64,000 bases of DNA from Yamagishiella unicocca (GCA_003116995.1 BDSL01000090.1:1-64000), one strand, 5' to 3'. Counted from the stretch's first letter, positions 35,101 through 45,370 are shown. Numbers and translations are program-made. Notes: generated by a model from the letters alone, not told the origin.

Positions 35101-36972
35101 GCGCGGGGGCGGCTGCCGGAACGGCGAAGGCGCAGGCGGAGGCTGCAGCAGGCGTCGACGTCTTCGGCGTCGGGCGTGGACGTGGTGATGCAGGCGAATG
35201 GGTACGTCAGCCAGGAGGAGGCGACAGCGGCGGTGTCACGGCTGCAGGTAGGAGGGTGTCGGCGGCTGATGGCCCAACTCAACCCGATTCCAGCAACACC
35301 TCCGGTACACGTCCCCTGTACAGTCCACACATGACCTGGCCCGTTGCTTGCTCCGTGGTCATGTCACCTCCGTGGTCATGCCACCTCCGTGGTCATGTCA
35401 CCACCCCTGTCGCCCTGCGTGGTCATCGTTGTGGGTATCGCCGGATGTAAGGCCATTACCCTGGCAGCCGTCCATTTTGGTACTCATGCGAATGCGAGCA
35501 TGAGCCGCTGCGGAGCGGAACAATCTCCGTGTCCTACTAACAGACTGACTGACTAACTGACTGACCGACTAACTGACTAACTGACCGACGTGTTTCCGCA
35601 CCTGGCCAGCCTGCCGCCTATTTGTTGACGCATCTGACACCCGCACCGCTCCCCACCCACCCCGACAGTCGGCTGTGTCGGGCGACCTGACGAACCTCCT
35701 GGGCGATGTGGGTTGGCAGTATGCCGCACCGGCGCTGCTGGGAGCACCCCAGGTGGGCGCAGCGACCGGGAGTGGGCTGGCTCGGCGGGGGGGTGACCCC
35801 TGGGTCGCTGCACCAAGTGCTGGATGCTACGCCGGGGTTTGGATCACTGGGCACGTGCCCAATGCCGGGTTGGGCGTATGCCGCGCTTCCGCACCCGTTC
35901 CGGCTCAGTAGCCGCGTTCCAATGGATCCGCCTGGCCGCCGCGTGCCGGGGTTTGTCCGCCGACGCCCACAGCTTTGCGTGTTAGCGACCCTGCCCACCG
36001 CCCTGCCGGCGCCCCGCAGGTCTTGGAGGGCGGCAGCCCCGTGGGCGCCGCTTCGGGGGGCAGCAGCTGGCAGAAGCTAGCCATCATTGTAGGCGCCTCG
36101 GTGGGTGGCGGTCTGGTGCTCGTCCTGCTGGTGGTGCTGCTGGTCGTGTGGCTGCGGCGCGGCGCCAAGAGCAGCGCCGGGAAGGTGGCACCGGAGAAGG
36201 CGGTGGGTCCAGGGAAGGCCGTGGATCCCGCCAACGCAAAGATGCAGTACTACCAGAAGCAGCAGGAGGAGGCGGAGGCATTGGCGGCGGCAAAGTCGCA
36301 GGCGAGCGGTCGGTCGGGGCCGTTGATGCCGAGCAACAAGGCGTCACTGGCGCCCAGGGCGCCGTCTGTCGGAACATGGATGGTGAGGATGGCGCGGAGG
36401 GGGGACTGGTTTCGGAGCGCTGCAGTGGGGGTCGTCATCGTGTCGAACCGATGATGGTCTGTGCTTGCGAGCATTGAGCGTTTCACGTTGAGACCCAACC
36501 GGCGCTTATGCGGCGCTTATTCCCGCCTTCTGCGTTGGTACTCCAAAAGCCAATCTGTCATTCGTGGTTGACACCTCTGTATACGGACGCTGACACGCCT
36601 TCGCCTCTGCGCCCCTTCCCCCAGGTCCCAAATGGTCCAATGGCGATGCCCCCTGCGGCCATGACGACGCCCGTCGCGCCGATGTACAACCCAGCGGTTC
36701 ACCCGTACGGGCTACCTGGAATGGCCTATCCACAGCAGTACCCCATGATGGATCCATACGGAATGCAGCAGATGGACCCATACGGAATGCAGCAGATGGA
36801 CCCATATGGAATGCAGCCAGTGGACCCGTATGGGATGTACGGCGATCCCTACGGCGTGGGCATGGTGTACGATCCGTACGGGATGTACGGCGATCCTTAT
36901 GTTGGAGCCTATCCAGCCCCGCCTGCTGCCTGGGGTGGGGCCGCAGGACAGCCGAAGATGGGGTGGCGCTAG
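20136..36972 (+). CDS. Clostripain-like (C11) peptidase-CUB type I membrane protein
   Basis: Twenty-five exons join in phase to 2405 residues: 20136-20282, 21787-21949, 22385-22545, 22805-23381, 23808-24225, 24393-24886, 25224-25266, 25756-25874, 26247-26447, 27050-27212, 27481-27594, 27962-28094, 28523-28792, 29182-29368, 29649-29832, 30304-30494, 30729-30950, 31207-31325, 31844-32073, 32483-32688, 32882-32988, 33274-35247, 35669-35752, 36020-36382, 36625-36972. A signal peptide (MVLLVVLCSSSTTLLPVHA) leads into KWTFLIYMLADNNLE; the C11 catalytic dyad is His in WDHGNGW (about 152) and Cys in GFDACLMS (about 205). Then come Cys-rich modules (GGCQCLATWRF, GGPWCP, SGCSCSKKY, EGCSCAN), a CUB domain (CTWRIQPSG...YIKLTFSSF...LVLTFSSDSS), a module with MYDGYGDGWSGG, a disordered acidic insertion, a membrane helix (LVLVLLVVLLVVWLRRG, about 2191-2215) and a cytoplasmic tail of MDPYGMQQ repeats. 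It is probably a surface cysteine protease; substrate unknown. The start could be 19716 or 19900 instead. Confidence 0.92.
20795..21092. repeat. 22-23-bp minisatellite in C11 intron 1
   Basis: GCCCGACCAGGGACTAGGCG-type units repeat about thirteen times, with GGGACT and GGGGCT variants alternating. It lies in the first intron of the C11 gene. Confidence 0.9.
23432..23783. repeat. 28-bp minisatellite in C11 intron 4
   Basis: CCTGAACAACATCACCTGAC + CCACATCA repeats about twelve times, with CACGCC and CACACC variants. It ends in a CCCT run just before the acceptor of exon 5. Confidence 0.9.
24481..24540 (+). repeat. Ser-coding TCC/TCA microsatellite in C11 exon 6
   Basis: TCCTCC and TCATCG triplets encode a poly-Ser stretch inside exon 6; the frame is kept. 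Confidence 0.7.
25127..25200 (+). repeat. Intronic dispersed element, copy 2
   Basis: Matches 11528-11605 in the same orientation (CGAAGGCTATGCA...TTACCGGTTCTTTT...TGTAGCCCCT). It sits immediately upstream of the 43-bp exon 7. Confidence 0.7.
25562..25744. repeat. 10-bp minisatellite in C11 intron 7
   Basis: CACCACTCGC and CACCACGCGC decamers repeat up to the acceptor of exon 8, with an occasional CCACTCACC variant. Confidence 0.9.
26460..26648. repeat. ~21-bp minisatellite in C11 intron 9
   Basis: GGGTCCAGAGGGCGGGGGGTT units repeat directly after the donor of exon 9, then grade into GGGTCCGGAGAGGGGCGGGG units. Confidence 0.85.
30115..30298. repeat. 30-bp minisatellite in C11 intron 15
   Basis: TGTGTGCGCCCCCAACCCCT + CCCCTCCCCC repeats six times and ends at the polypyrimidine tract of the exon 16 acceptor. 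Confidence 0.9.
31379..31637. repeat. 28-bp TATAAAA-containing minisatellite in C11 intron 18
   Basis: CCGCTGATCCCCCTATAAAA + GAACCCGT repeats about nine times with almost no variation. Each unit carries a TATAAAA box. Confidence 0.92.
35342..35590. repeat. Short tandem repeats in C11 intron 22
   Basis: GTGGTCATGTCACCTCC occurs about three times at 35350-35405, and ACTGACTAACTGACCG-type tetranucleotide repeats occur at 35535-35590. Confidence 0.8.
36745..36900 (+). repeat. 24-bp coding repeat in the C11 protein tail
   Basis: Units of 24 bases encode MDPYGMQQ three times, then VDPYGMYGDPYG and YDPYGMYGDPY. They make up most of the predicted cytoplasmic tail and keep the frame. Confidence 0.85.
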
Positions 36973-37282
36973 CGTGTGACTGGCCTACTTCGTGGCAACA
37001 TTATCGTGATTCTTATTTTTCATGCTGCCTGAGAAGCTGTTCATTACGCTCTCCCATGTTCCACCTGAGCCCTGGGAGCTCTGATGCCGCTTTCGCCGCG
37101 TGAAAAGTGCGTAAAGAACGTCATCAATCTAAAGCGAATGCAAGTGTGAAATTATACGGAATTTAAGACCCCCTCCAATGCATGATCGATGCTCCTGGTC
37201 CTCTGGCCTTTGTGATTACATGCCATGGCTAGCTAAATAATGATGTTCACATGAACATCTTTAATCACCACTGACAGGTTCA

Positions 37283-37287
37283 TGTAA
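37283..37287 (+). terminator. Candidate TGTAA polyadenylation signal of the C11 gene
   Basis: TGTAA lies about 310 bases after the stop at 36972 and before the bS21m start at 37372. Confidence 0.5.
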
Positions 37288-37371
37288 CTTTTGTTTGTAC
37301 CTTCGCAAAATCATATACAGTTTTGTCTCTTTCACTACCCCATTCGGGGTGCGAAAGCGTTTACGTCGTCG

Positions 37372-37713
37372 ATGACGGCTCTGCTTCTCAGAGCCTGTGC
37401 TCGGGACGCTGGTTGGGCGGCATCAACATCAGCGCTTGGGATTTTACCGTCTACAGCTGCTTTATGGAGCGGTGGGATGCGCAGCATGGCCGTATATGTG
37501 GAGGTCAAGGACAACCGCGTGCAGCAGGCGCTATCGGAATTAAACCGCAAGCGCGAGGAGGCGGGCCTCTCCGAGGAACTGCGGCTTCGACGATATCACA
37601 TGAATGGAAGTGATAGGCGATTTGAACGCGATAAAAATGCGTACAAGCATGCCGTGGGCCAGGTAGTCTCAGAGCGAATCAAGTGGGTCATGCAGCGGAG
37701 GAAGGCGAAATGA
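37372..37713 (+). CDS. MRPS21: Mitochondrial small-subunit ribosomal protein bS21m
   Basis: A single exon of 113 residues. The C-terminal part has the bS21 pattern: VEVKDNRVQQALSELNR, then LRRYHMNGSDRRFERDK and an ERIKWVMQRRKAK end, which fits mitochondrial S21 (ending in a basic RKINFLMRKNRA-like helix) better than the bacterial or plastid form. The first 40 residues (MTALLLRACARDAGWAASTS...) are Arg/Ala/Ser-rich without acidic residues beyond one Asp, as in a mitochondrial presequence. The ATG at 37372 is the first in frame after an upstream AT-rich stretch; a second ATG at MAVYVEV would give a protein without the presequence. It follows the C11 gene on the same strand with only 400 bases between stop and start. 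Confidence 0.87.
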   Translation: MTALLLRACARDAGWAASTSALGILPSTAALWSGGMRSMAVYVEVKDNRVQQALSELNRKREEAGLSEELRLRRYHMNGSDRRFERDKNAYKHAVGQVVSERIKWVMQRRKAK

Positions 37714-38639
37714 CGGGACGGCTAGCACCATCGCGTCAAGTGCAAATATGGTTGGGCTGCTGTTGCGCTGGAGCTAGACCCCGTGAAACCATGTGTATGC
37801 TGGCCACTAAGTTCAGGCCCCAGCTGGGTTCTCGCCACGAACTGGCACAGCGCGCGCGACGCAAGGTTTAGGGTGAGGGGAGCGCTTGGATGGTGGTGGC
37901 TGGGGTACTTCACGGGTCTCCCTGGCGTCAGGCTGGATGGGCGTCCTTCATGTCCGGTGTGCGTACTGGGACGAACGTGTCTCCATCAATAGGTGGGGTG
38001 TCCGGATGCCTTTGGCATTGACTCCAAGCATCCAGGAGTATATTTGCGTGGACGTGGCAGGCATTTGGTCGGCGTAGGGTGTGCTTATGAAGGATTCAGG
38101 CCGTCCCTGAGAGGGGCTGCCCGGGGCTGCGCGCCACCTTGCTCAGGGCAGCTGTGTGCGAGCATGGTGACGGCATGAGGTACGTAGGCTGATGGGCACA
38201 GCGCAAGCTGTGCTTTCCCGGTGCTTGGGGGCATAGTCACGTTCATCGGTGCTAGGTTAAAGTTTGTAAGGCGGCAACGGTCGCTGAGCAACATGTGGCC
38301 AGCAGCTCAAGTGAGAGTGAGCGACAGAGGCTAGGCTTGGCTCGGAGAATGAGGAGGCTTCTGGGTACTGACTCCCCTGTTGTCGCCCGCATGTCTGCAC
38401 GGGTGACTTCGCGGGATCATGTAACACCTGCGCGCCTGTAGCCGTCATCGGGGCTATAATCAGCGGTGAAAAGTCCCGGATTGTCAAGGGTTGCCTCACT
38501 ATGGCAGCACGGTTGCCTCTTGCAGCAGCTAGCATAACAGGTTGCGCCCCGAACGGAAATGGTACGACTGCAAATGGGCGGCGCCTGACCTGCAGATGAC
38601 ACGAGGGGGTGCTGGCTGCTGCTCTTTTTGCCTACGGCC

Positions 38640-38785
38640 TGTCGATTGGTGTTCTGGTGGTTTGCCTTTGTTCCGGTGCATGTCGGTCTCTGTCTCCTCC
38701 GTCTCCTTCAATGTCAGGCGATGTGCCCGATGGTTCTACCTTTTGGTCTGGAACCCACTGTAACGATTACAACAACAACAGAGAG
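38640..38785 (+). repeat. Dispersed repeat, copy 2 (plus orientation)
   Basis: Matches the minus strand of 10250-10390, ending in GGAACCCACTGTAACGATTACAACAAC. Both copies keep a short open frame with SGD(V/A)PDGST and WSGTHCN, so the element may once have been translated. Confidence 0.75.
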
Positions 38786-39339
38786 TTGGTAGGGTTACAG
38801 GGACCCACTGGAAACCGCCGCCAGTACAAGCAAAACCATGGTGCATTTACAAGCGTGGCAGCAGTAGGTGCCACCGAAGTTGGTGAAGTCGCTGACTCTC
38901 TCGGTCACGAGAGAAGTAGGACACGGTGCAGCGCATGGGAGGAAAGACCGGCCATGCCGGAGTCTCTGGGTGAGGACACGGATGCGCGTCACAGACATGA
39001 CACCTTCGTCACTCGCCCAAAAAGGTACCCCTACCCGACCAAAGGCTCCTGACAAAGGCTATTTTGCAGAGGCATCGCGTTTGACGGCGAGGATTGGTTC
39101 ACCACAGTTGCCTTATCATGCTGCCGTACACCATGCCTTGCAAATGTTATTGCATATAAACGGATACCTGATGATAACATGCAACGCCCCACCTTTATCG
39201 GTCCACACACGCGCTTGGAGAAACCTGCAACCAGGCTACCAGAACATGGCGCAACCAACAGGACCCGCATGGGTCCTAATCGATGGAGCAGAGGGTATCA
39301 AGGGATTAGGATTGCCAAAAGGGCTGGTCCTGGGTTGGG

Positions 39340-39495
39340 GATTAGATTAGCCAAAGGGTGGGATTGGACTGTGCAACGGTAGGGATTCAACCTTCCAATG
39401 GCAGGGATTCAACCTTCCAACGGCAGGGATTGGATTGGCCGACGGCAGGGATTAGATTGGCCAGCGGTCGGGGATTAGATTGGCCAGCGGTCGGG
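39340..39495. repeat. ~22-bp minisatellite
   Basis: Units such as GGGATTAGATTGGCCAGCGG and GGGATTCAACCTTCCAACGG repeat about seven times in two variant blocks. Confidence 0.85.
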
Positions 39496-40734
39496 GTGGG
39501 GTTGAGGTCGTCGTGGAGCTCATGCTGCCGTACGGGATATACTCATCGCCGGTCGGGAATGGCATGAAGGGAGGAGACATCGCGATTGCAGAAGAGCACG
39601 GTTTCATTCGGCGCGAATGTAGGTAGAGGCAGCAGGCAGGCTGCCATAAGGTTCTCTGTACGCTCTGTAGCGTCTGTAGTAAATAAACACTTAAGGTCTG
39701 GCATCGCGGTATGCCGAAATGAGGGGTATGTTTATCCAGGGAACGAAATGAGGGGTATGTGTATCCAGAAAACGGGTCCCTGTTAGTGGCTATTAGTCGG
39801 GTCCTGCGGATGGAGCCTGGTGGAGGGAAGCATTGACAGTATCGAAAGGCTAGATTGCAGGCGCTTGCCACCCCATAGGTGAACGCAACCCGAAGATTCA
39901 GGGGGTCTTGACTGCTTCTATGAACGTACAGGAATGGCTTAAGGGCCGTGTGGCCAGCGTTTGCGAGCGCGCTTGAAGCCAGAACATGGGCACGTACGAG
40001 AGTTTGGAAAGGCAATGCGGCGGCTTCTGGAAAGGCAATGCGGCGGCTTATGAACAGCATATAACGCTTCATCGCTATTAGCTCCCAGATATCGTGTTAC
40101 AAGCTCGTTTGCATTAGCGCATCGACCAAGCCTTGCATTGCACAGCCTTGCATTGCACAGCACAGCATACGAGCGAGTCGCTTCCTTCGTGGACCATCAA
40201 AGCCCCAGTAATACGAAGGTGGTGGACCGAACGAGGGTCGTGCATTCCGCTTAAGCTTACAGCGGTGTTGGTTCGAGCCGCCCACTCAAGCCTTTCGCGA
40301 TCCTCCTGCGCTGGGAACGCTGGAGAAGGCTACGCCGTTGTAATTGGTGAGCAAATTTACTGCCACCAGCATGGATTTAATTACTGTAAGGTTGCCTACA
40401 TGTTCCTGTATGGGTGGTTCTCGACGATTCACAGGCATGAGCAGATTTCGCGACAAGGCGACTTATCCCAGCTCCTCTGTGCTGCATTGGTGAAGTCACC
40501 CTATGCTTTCGTAGCAGGTATTTGGGTATGCGGAAATCATTGTTGCGGGTCCGCGGATGGGGCGGTAGGAGGCGAAGAGCCGTCCTCCCGACCGGCCCGT
40601 CACCTGGCCCACTGAAGGAGCCACACATTTTACCATTTCCTGCTTATTGTACCACAGGGTTTGTTCGACTCGCCTAAACTAGTCATCGCTGCTGGTGTTT
40701 CCCGCGCAATTTGCGCATCGAAGTCGCGCACAAC

Positions 40735-43700
40735 ATGCAAGGCAAACAAACCTATCATGCAAGTCACCGTTCTGGGAGCTCACCGAACAGGGGAAGTCTC
40801 GCGCACCGCGGATGTATCCAACCAAGTTCACAACGGCGGTCGGTTTTCACCGCTCCGGAAGGCACTGCTGGCTCGGCCAGGACACCGGACGCCCTGCACG
40901 CCCACGTCGAGGGTCTATCCCAGCCGACGCCGCAGCAGCAGGAGACACAGCCGCGGCTGCGACAAGGGCTGCCACGGGAGCTGGGTTTGCAGCAGGACCG
41001 AATAATTCCACAGGGCGCAGGCGCACAGGCGTCTCTTGCTCAGGAGCCTGCCAACGCTGCGTTCTATGGTGACCACCGTGGCAGCCAAAACTTGTACATA
41101 ATCTCAGCAACCGAGGACGTAGTTCAAGAGGTGTGGACATCCGCACATCGGCGCTGCTGCAGCGGTGGCGCCAATAAAACTGGCACGGGTGCTGATGCGC
41201 AGGTATGATCGCGGCCGCGCGTCTGTGTGTTTTATAAATGCTGAGCTGAGCCGCGAAGTAGACGTAGCGCGAGGAGACCAAGGAATCCGGAGTCAGTGCG
41301 GGGCGCGTCTGTGTGTGTGTGTGTGTTTGCGTAGATGGGGCAGAGAGGAAACTCGTGTGCGGGAACCTCATGTGCAGAAAAGCCGTGGCCCTGCCCGACA
41401 GCGAATCCGTGTGTATGAGACGGGGCTGTCTGGCCAGCGACACATGCTTCCTAGTTATCGTTTTGCGCCTTGGCAGGAACGCAAAAACTCATACCTGCAA
41501 GGAGTTTGGCGTAGTGCACACACTTCGTGCAGCGGCTTGAAGTTCAGTTTGTTCACCGACGCCTGAGCCCCCGTTCCCCAATCTCCAACCCCCATTCCCC
41601 AATCTCCAACCCCCATTCCCTAACCTCCAACCCCCGTTCGCTAATCTCCAACCCCCGTTTCCTAATCTCCAACCCCCGTTTCCTAATCTCCAACCCCCAA
41701 AGAGCCTAGCGTATTTAAAGCGCACCTCTGCACGGCTGCGGCCGACGGGGCGCCAAATCGTTCGTGACCCCAGGACCCAAACTTGCCCCCATTGCGCGAG
41801 CGCTTGCAGGAGGCGGAATTGCATCCCTTAAAGGCCCCAACCATCTCCGTAAAGGGCACCAAGGGTAAGTCTCCGTGTCGGCCAGGAGGGTCAGGCTGCC
41901 GTATCGGCCAGGAGGGTCAGGCTGCCGTGTCGGCCAGGAGGGTCAGGCTGCCGTGCCGTCTTTGCTATGTCAGCAGGGCGCGTGGACGAGACGGTGGAAT
42001 TGCATCCACATCGAACAACATGTGGCGACGCAAAACTGTTGCTGCTCCCGGGATGTTGGGCAGCGAGCGGCATTGTGTCCTCGGTTGCTCCGCCGTGTTG
42101 TAACAGCTTGCGAGGCACTGGCTGACCGGTAGCTTGCGTCAACGGTGCTGCCGCCCTCGCTGGTGCAACTACGTGCCTCATTCGCGACGGTGCCGTTGCT
42201 CCAACCCACCGACCCATGACCATTACTTGGTCCAACTACGTACTGCGTGCCTCTGCCCTACCTTCTGTTGCGGAACCCGTATAAGCCGCACTGCGCCATA
42301 GTCCCTCACACACACACGCAACAAATATCAGGGGTTGGCTCATAATCTTTCCTTGCGACACATGTTGCAAGGGATTTAAATGGACAGGCAAGGGATTCGT
42401 CTTCCTTCGTACGCTTTCCGCTTGGTACCATCTTTGGTAGCTTCTCACCGCCAAGTCCTGGTAGCTTTATGCCGTACCATGTCCCTAACACCTGGACACA
42501 TGCCAAGTCTTCCTCCGCTCCCACCCACCCACCCGGCCCTCAATCCGCAGCCCCAAGGAAAGGCCATGTGGTGTTCCTGTGGGCCGCATGGGGGGTGTAC
42601 ATCAAATCCATCCTGATCCCTAGGCACGGGTCCGAGACGGCCGCAAAGCAGCACGCCGCGAACTTCTACTTGAAGCCCATGGTCTTTGCTCTCGCGCGGG
42701 TGAGGTCGTCGGTGCGCGAGGACAGCAGTGCATCGCGGTCGTACCTGGTGGAGCTGGATCCGGATTCCATCCGCTGGATCGAGACGCCGCGGAAGCAGCT
42801 ACGAGACGATCTGGGGTTGTGCGAGCGCACCCAGATGGACCGGTGCACTAAGGAGGTGAGCTGGCTTGCTTGAAGCTGGTAGGGGTCTTGACCTAGGCCC
42901 GTAAGGGGTGATATTCCAAGCCTGCAAGTGGTGGGTGCAGGGCAGGCTCGCGCCACTGTTTACCTTCACCACTCCGTGCCCACTGGTGCCATGCCCAACC
43001 TTTGCTCTGATGCCCTTGCAGCGGTATGCCGACGACATGAACGCACAAGACGCGTTTGGCTACTATTGCAACAAGGTGGAGGAACTCATGGCGGCGGGGC
43101 GCCAGGGCGAATCCCCCGCGGATGTGTACGGCTTCCCACCTGCGCCCCGTGGGTTATACATGAAGACCTTCCCTGGCGGTGCCCCCCCGGAGTGGCACCT
43201 GCTGGAGGGGAAACTGTCGCGCCGTGCGCGGAGCGCCGACACGCCGGCCAGGTCCAGCAGGAACCGAGGTGGCATGGCTGCGCAGGAGGCTGCCACCCCG
43301 ACCGCCATCGCCGCACCCGCCACGGCCGGGATGTCGGTGGCGCCCAGCAGTGCACCGGGCGGCGGTGGGGAGGCGGTTGCGCCTCATGGTGCGATCGGCC
43401 GTGCCGCCCCACGCACACCTGCGGCGGTGCGTTCCCGCCCCCGTAGCCCAGTGCCGTACCCCGGTGCTGCCACCACCGCCGCCACCACAGTTCCGGATGC
43501 AGCACCGCCAGGAATGGTTGAGGGAGGGCTCAGTGGAGGCAGGGCTCGACCGGGCCAGGGTGGAACCGACGGCGAAGGGCAGGATGAGCAATACCAATTT
43601 CCGCGGCGGCGGCGACGGCTGAAGCGTATGAATGGGGAGTACGTCCTCCCCGTTTCAGGGCTGGACGACGAAGGCCAGCAGCACAAGAGGCGACGGATCA

Positions 43701-44620
43701 GCTGTGATGGCCGTGGCGACGGTATGGCAGCCGCTGTTGGCGACGATACTGCAGCCGCTGTGGAGGACAGCGGTAGCGGTGGCAACGATGACGATGGCCA
43801 TTTGAGGTGCCAGTCGTTCGACCGAGGTGGTCTCAGCGATGGCAACGGCGCGAACGCTGACAGCAAGTTGCTGCGGCATTCGTCTCAACCCGTGAGGCCG
43901 CTCGCGGCAGGGCCCCACCATGAGGTGCCCGCGGCGAAGGGACGCCTGGGGAGGCCGCAGGCCGGCCACCAGGCGGCATTGCTGCAGAAGGCTAAGGGGC
44001 GGTCTGCGAAGGCCAAGGAACGGCTATCTGAACCCCAGCGGCAGCGGACAGTGATACAACAGGGGATCGAGCACCTGGCTGTGCTGATCCACCGGGAAGA
44101 TGGCAGGGTGGCGGCGTCGCTGCAGGAGAAGGAGCAGCAGCTGGCGGCAGCCAACGCTGAGACCCCGCAGCTGAAGGCATCGCAGCAAAAGAAGGAGCAG
44201 CAGCTGGCGGCAGCCAACGCTGAGACCCCGCAGCTGAAGGCATCGCAGCAAAAGAAGGAGCAGCAGCTGGCGGCAGCCAACGCTGAGACCCCGCAGCTGA
44301 AGGCATCGCAGCAAAAGAAGGAGCAGCAGCTGGCGGCAGCCAACGCTGAGACCCAGCAGCTGAAGGCATTACTGCAAGAGAAGGAGCAGCAGCTGGCGGC
44401 AGCTAGCGCTGAGACCCAGCAGCTGAAGGCATTGCAGCAATTTACCGCTGCCTTGTTCCTTGAACTGTTGGACGCCAACGCGGGCACCGAGCGCGTGAAG
44501 GCCAAATTGGAGGAATGGATACAGTCGTGCATGAATGCACACAGGGAACTGCTGATGAGGCACCTGATGATGATGGGACACCTGACGGACGCCTTGACGC
44601 CAGACGGCCATCACTGTTAG
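40735..44620 (+). CDS. Unrecognised tandem-family gene, copy 1 (coiled-coil C terminus)
   Basis: Four exons join in phase to 808 residues: 40735-41202, 41810-41864, 42551-42855 and 43022-44620 (stop TAG). Every boundary is at the same place in copy 2 (47368-50544), which supports the model. The start ATG context AACATGCAA is shared by both copies. Exon c encodes VVFLWAAWGVYIKSILIPRHG, then ETAAKQHAA and RSYLVELDPDSIRWIETPR; where copy 2 has C-x2-C this copy has W-x2-W. Exon d has a long Ala/Pro/Gly-rich linker almost identical to copy 2, a basic RRRRRLKRMNGE patch that may be a nuclear signal, and five tandem 20-residue KEQQLAAANAETPQLKAS units forming a coiled coil. No known family recognised. 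DNA binding is only a guess from the zinc-finger-like exon in its paralogue. Confidence 0.62.
41570..41700. repeat. ~21-bp minisatellite in intron a of family copy 1
   Basis: TTCCCCAATCTCCAACCCCC-type units repeat about six times, with CCCCAATCT, CCTAATCT and GCTAATCT variants. Confidence 0.88.
41875..41955. repeat. 26-bp triplication in intron b of family copy 1
   Basis: GTGTCGGCCAGGAGGGTCAG + GCTGCC is present three times. The related intron of copy 2 has only one such AGG-GTCAGGCTGCC segment (48345-48365). Confidence 0.85.
44120..44435 (+). repeat. 60-bp coding repeat in family copy 1
   Basis: Five nearly identical 60-bp units encode KEQQLAAANAETPQLKASQQ-type heptad-like sequence. Copy 2 lacks this array and has a different coiled coil instead. 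Confidence 0.9.
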
Positions 44621-45370
44621 GGGGGACATGCGGACCCGCTTTGCTTCACAAGTTGCAGAAGCAGGACGAGTCGATGGGCCAGCAGCTGAAGGCGGCCAAC
44701 GAGAGGGCCGCGAGCGCAACGGCCATTATGAAAGAAGGGTGGCAGGAGGATGAGCAGGCATAAGGGCAACTGCTGCAAGACATTCATACGGAGTTGACGG
44801 CGCACGTGGTGTCCACGTTTGCGCCCGTGGAGGAGCTGAACGACGAGGTGGCACGACAGGCGGGCGCAGTGGCGGTTTAGACGGAAATGGTGGCGAGCGA
44901 TATCAGTTTGGCGCGCGGGTTTGGTGCGCTCGGGCGAAATGTCCAATGGCAGCACATGCCAGGCCAGCACAATTGTGTTTAGCGCTTCCAATGAGTTCAA
45001 AGGCAGGAGGAGCGGAAAGAAACGTAATGCATGTGCCTGCTGCTGCGATTTGGATTGCAGCAGCAGCGTGCGATGCGAATCCCGTGTTTCCAGCAAGTAA
45101 GGCGCGAGCTGGAGTATGTTGGGAGTTGCCCCTGACGTCATGGTTGGCATCGACGAGTTGGAAGCAATTATTGCCCTGACAAACCACATCTCGTTTCCTG
45201 TGGTTATGACGCACCTGGGACGCTTCCGACTACGAGTCCGGCCACTGCATTGCGGAGATGCGACGGCTACTAGACCACCTGCAAAAGACTGGTATTGTGC
45301 CCGGGTACTGTGACTTCCGTAGGAGCCATAAAGTGTCATGTGCGCCCCTGCCTGAGTTGGACATGTGCCC
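44621..45370 (+). pseudogene. Decayed coiled-coil coding remnant downstream of family copy 1
   Basis: Past the stop at 44620, another frame reads KLQKQDESMGQQLKAANERA, stops at 44761, then continues QLLQDIHTELTAHVVSTF and PVEELNDEVARQAGAVAV before a further stop. The style matches the family coiled coils. Later pieces such as DELEAIIALTNHISFP and, in another frame, ESGHCIAEMRRLLDHLQK look coding but are split between frames. I read this as a decayed 3' end, or remnant of a further family member. Confidence 0.4.

Larger units (their letters stand above)
37714..40734. other. Interval without a supported gene
   Basis: It should begin with the bS21m 3' UTR, for which TGTAA at 38265-38269 is a weak candidate signal. 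It contains the second copy of the dispersed element (38640-38785), a minisatellite (39340-39495) and a 15-bp duplicate near 40130-40160 (CCTTGCATTGCACAG). I see no domain and no splice-consistent exons. Confidence 0.5.

Noticed and set aside
34221..35330. 369-residue minus-strand open frame
   Set aside because: It is the antisense of C11 exon 22 in GC-rich DNA; the plus frame has in-phase splice sites on both sides.
40230..40310. GGTTCGAGCC, resembling a tRNA B box
   Set aside because: No matching A box, acceptor stem or anticodon arm can be drawn around it.
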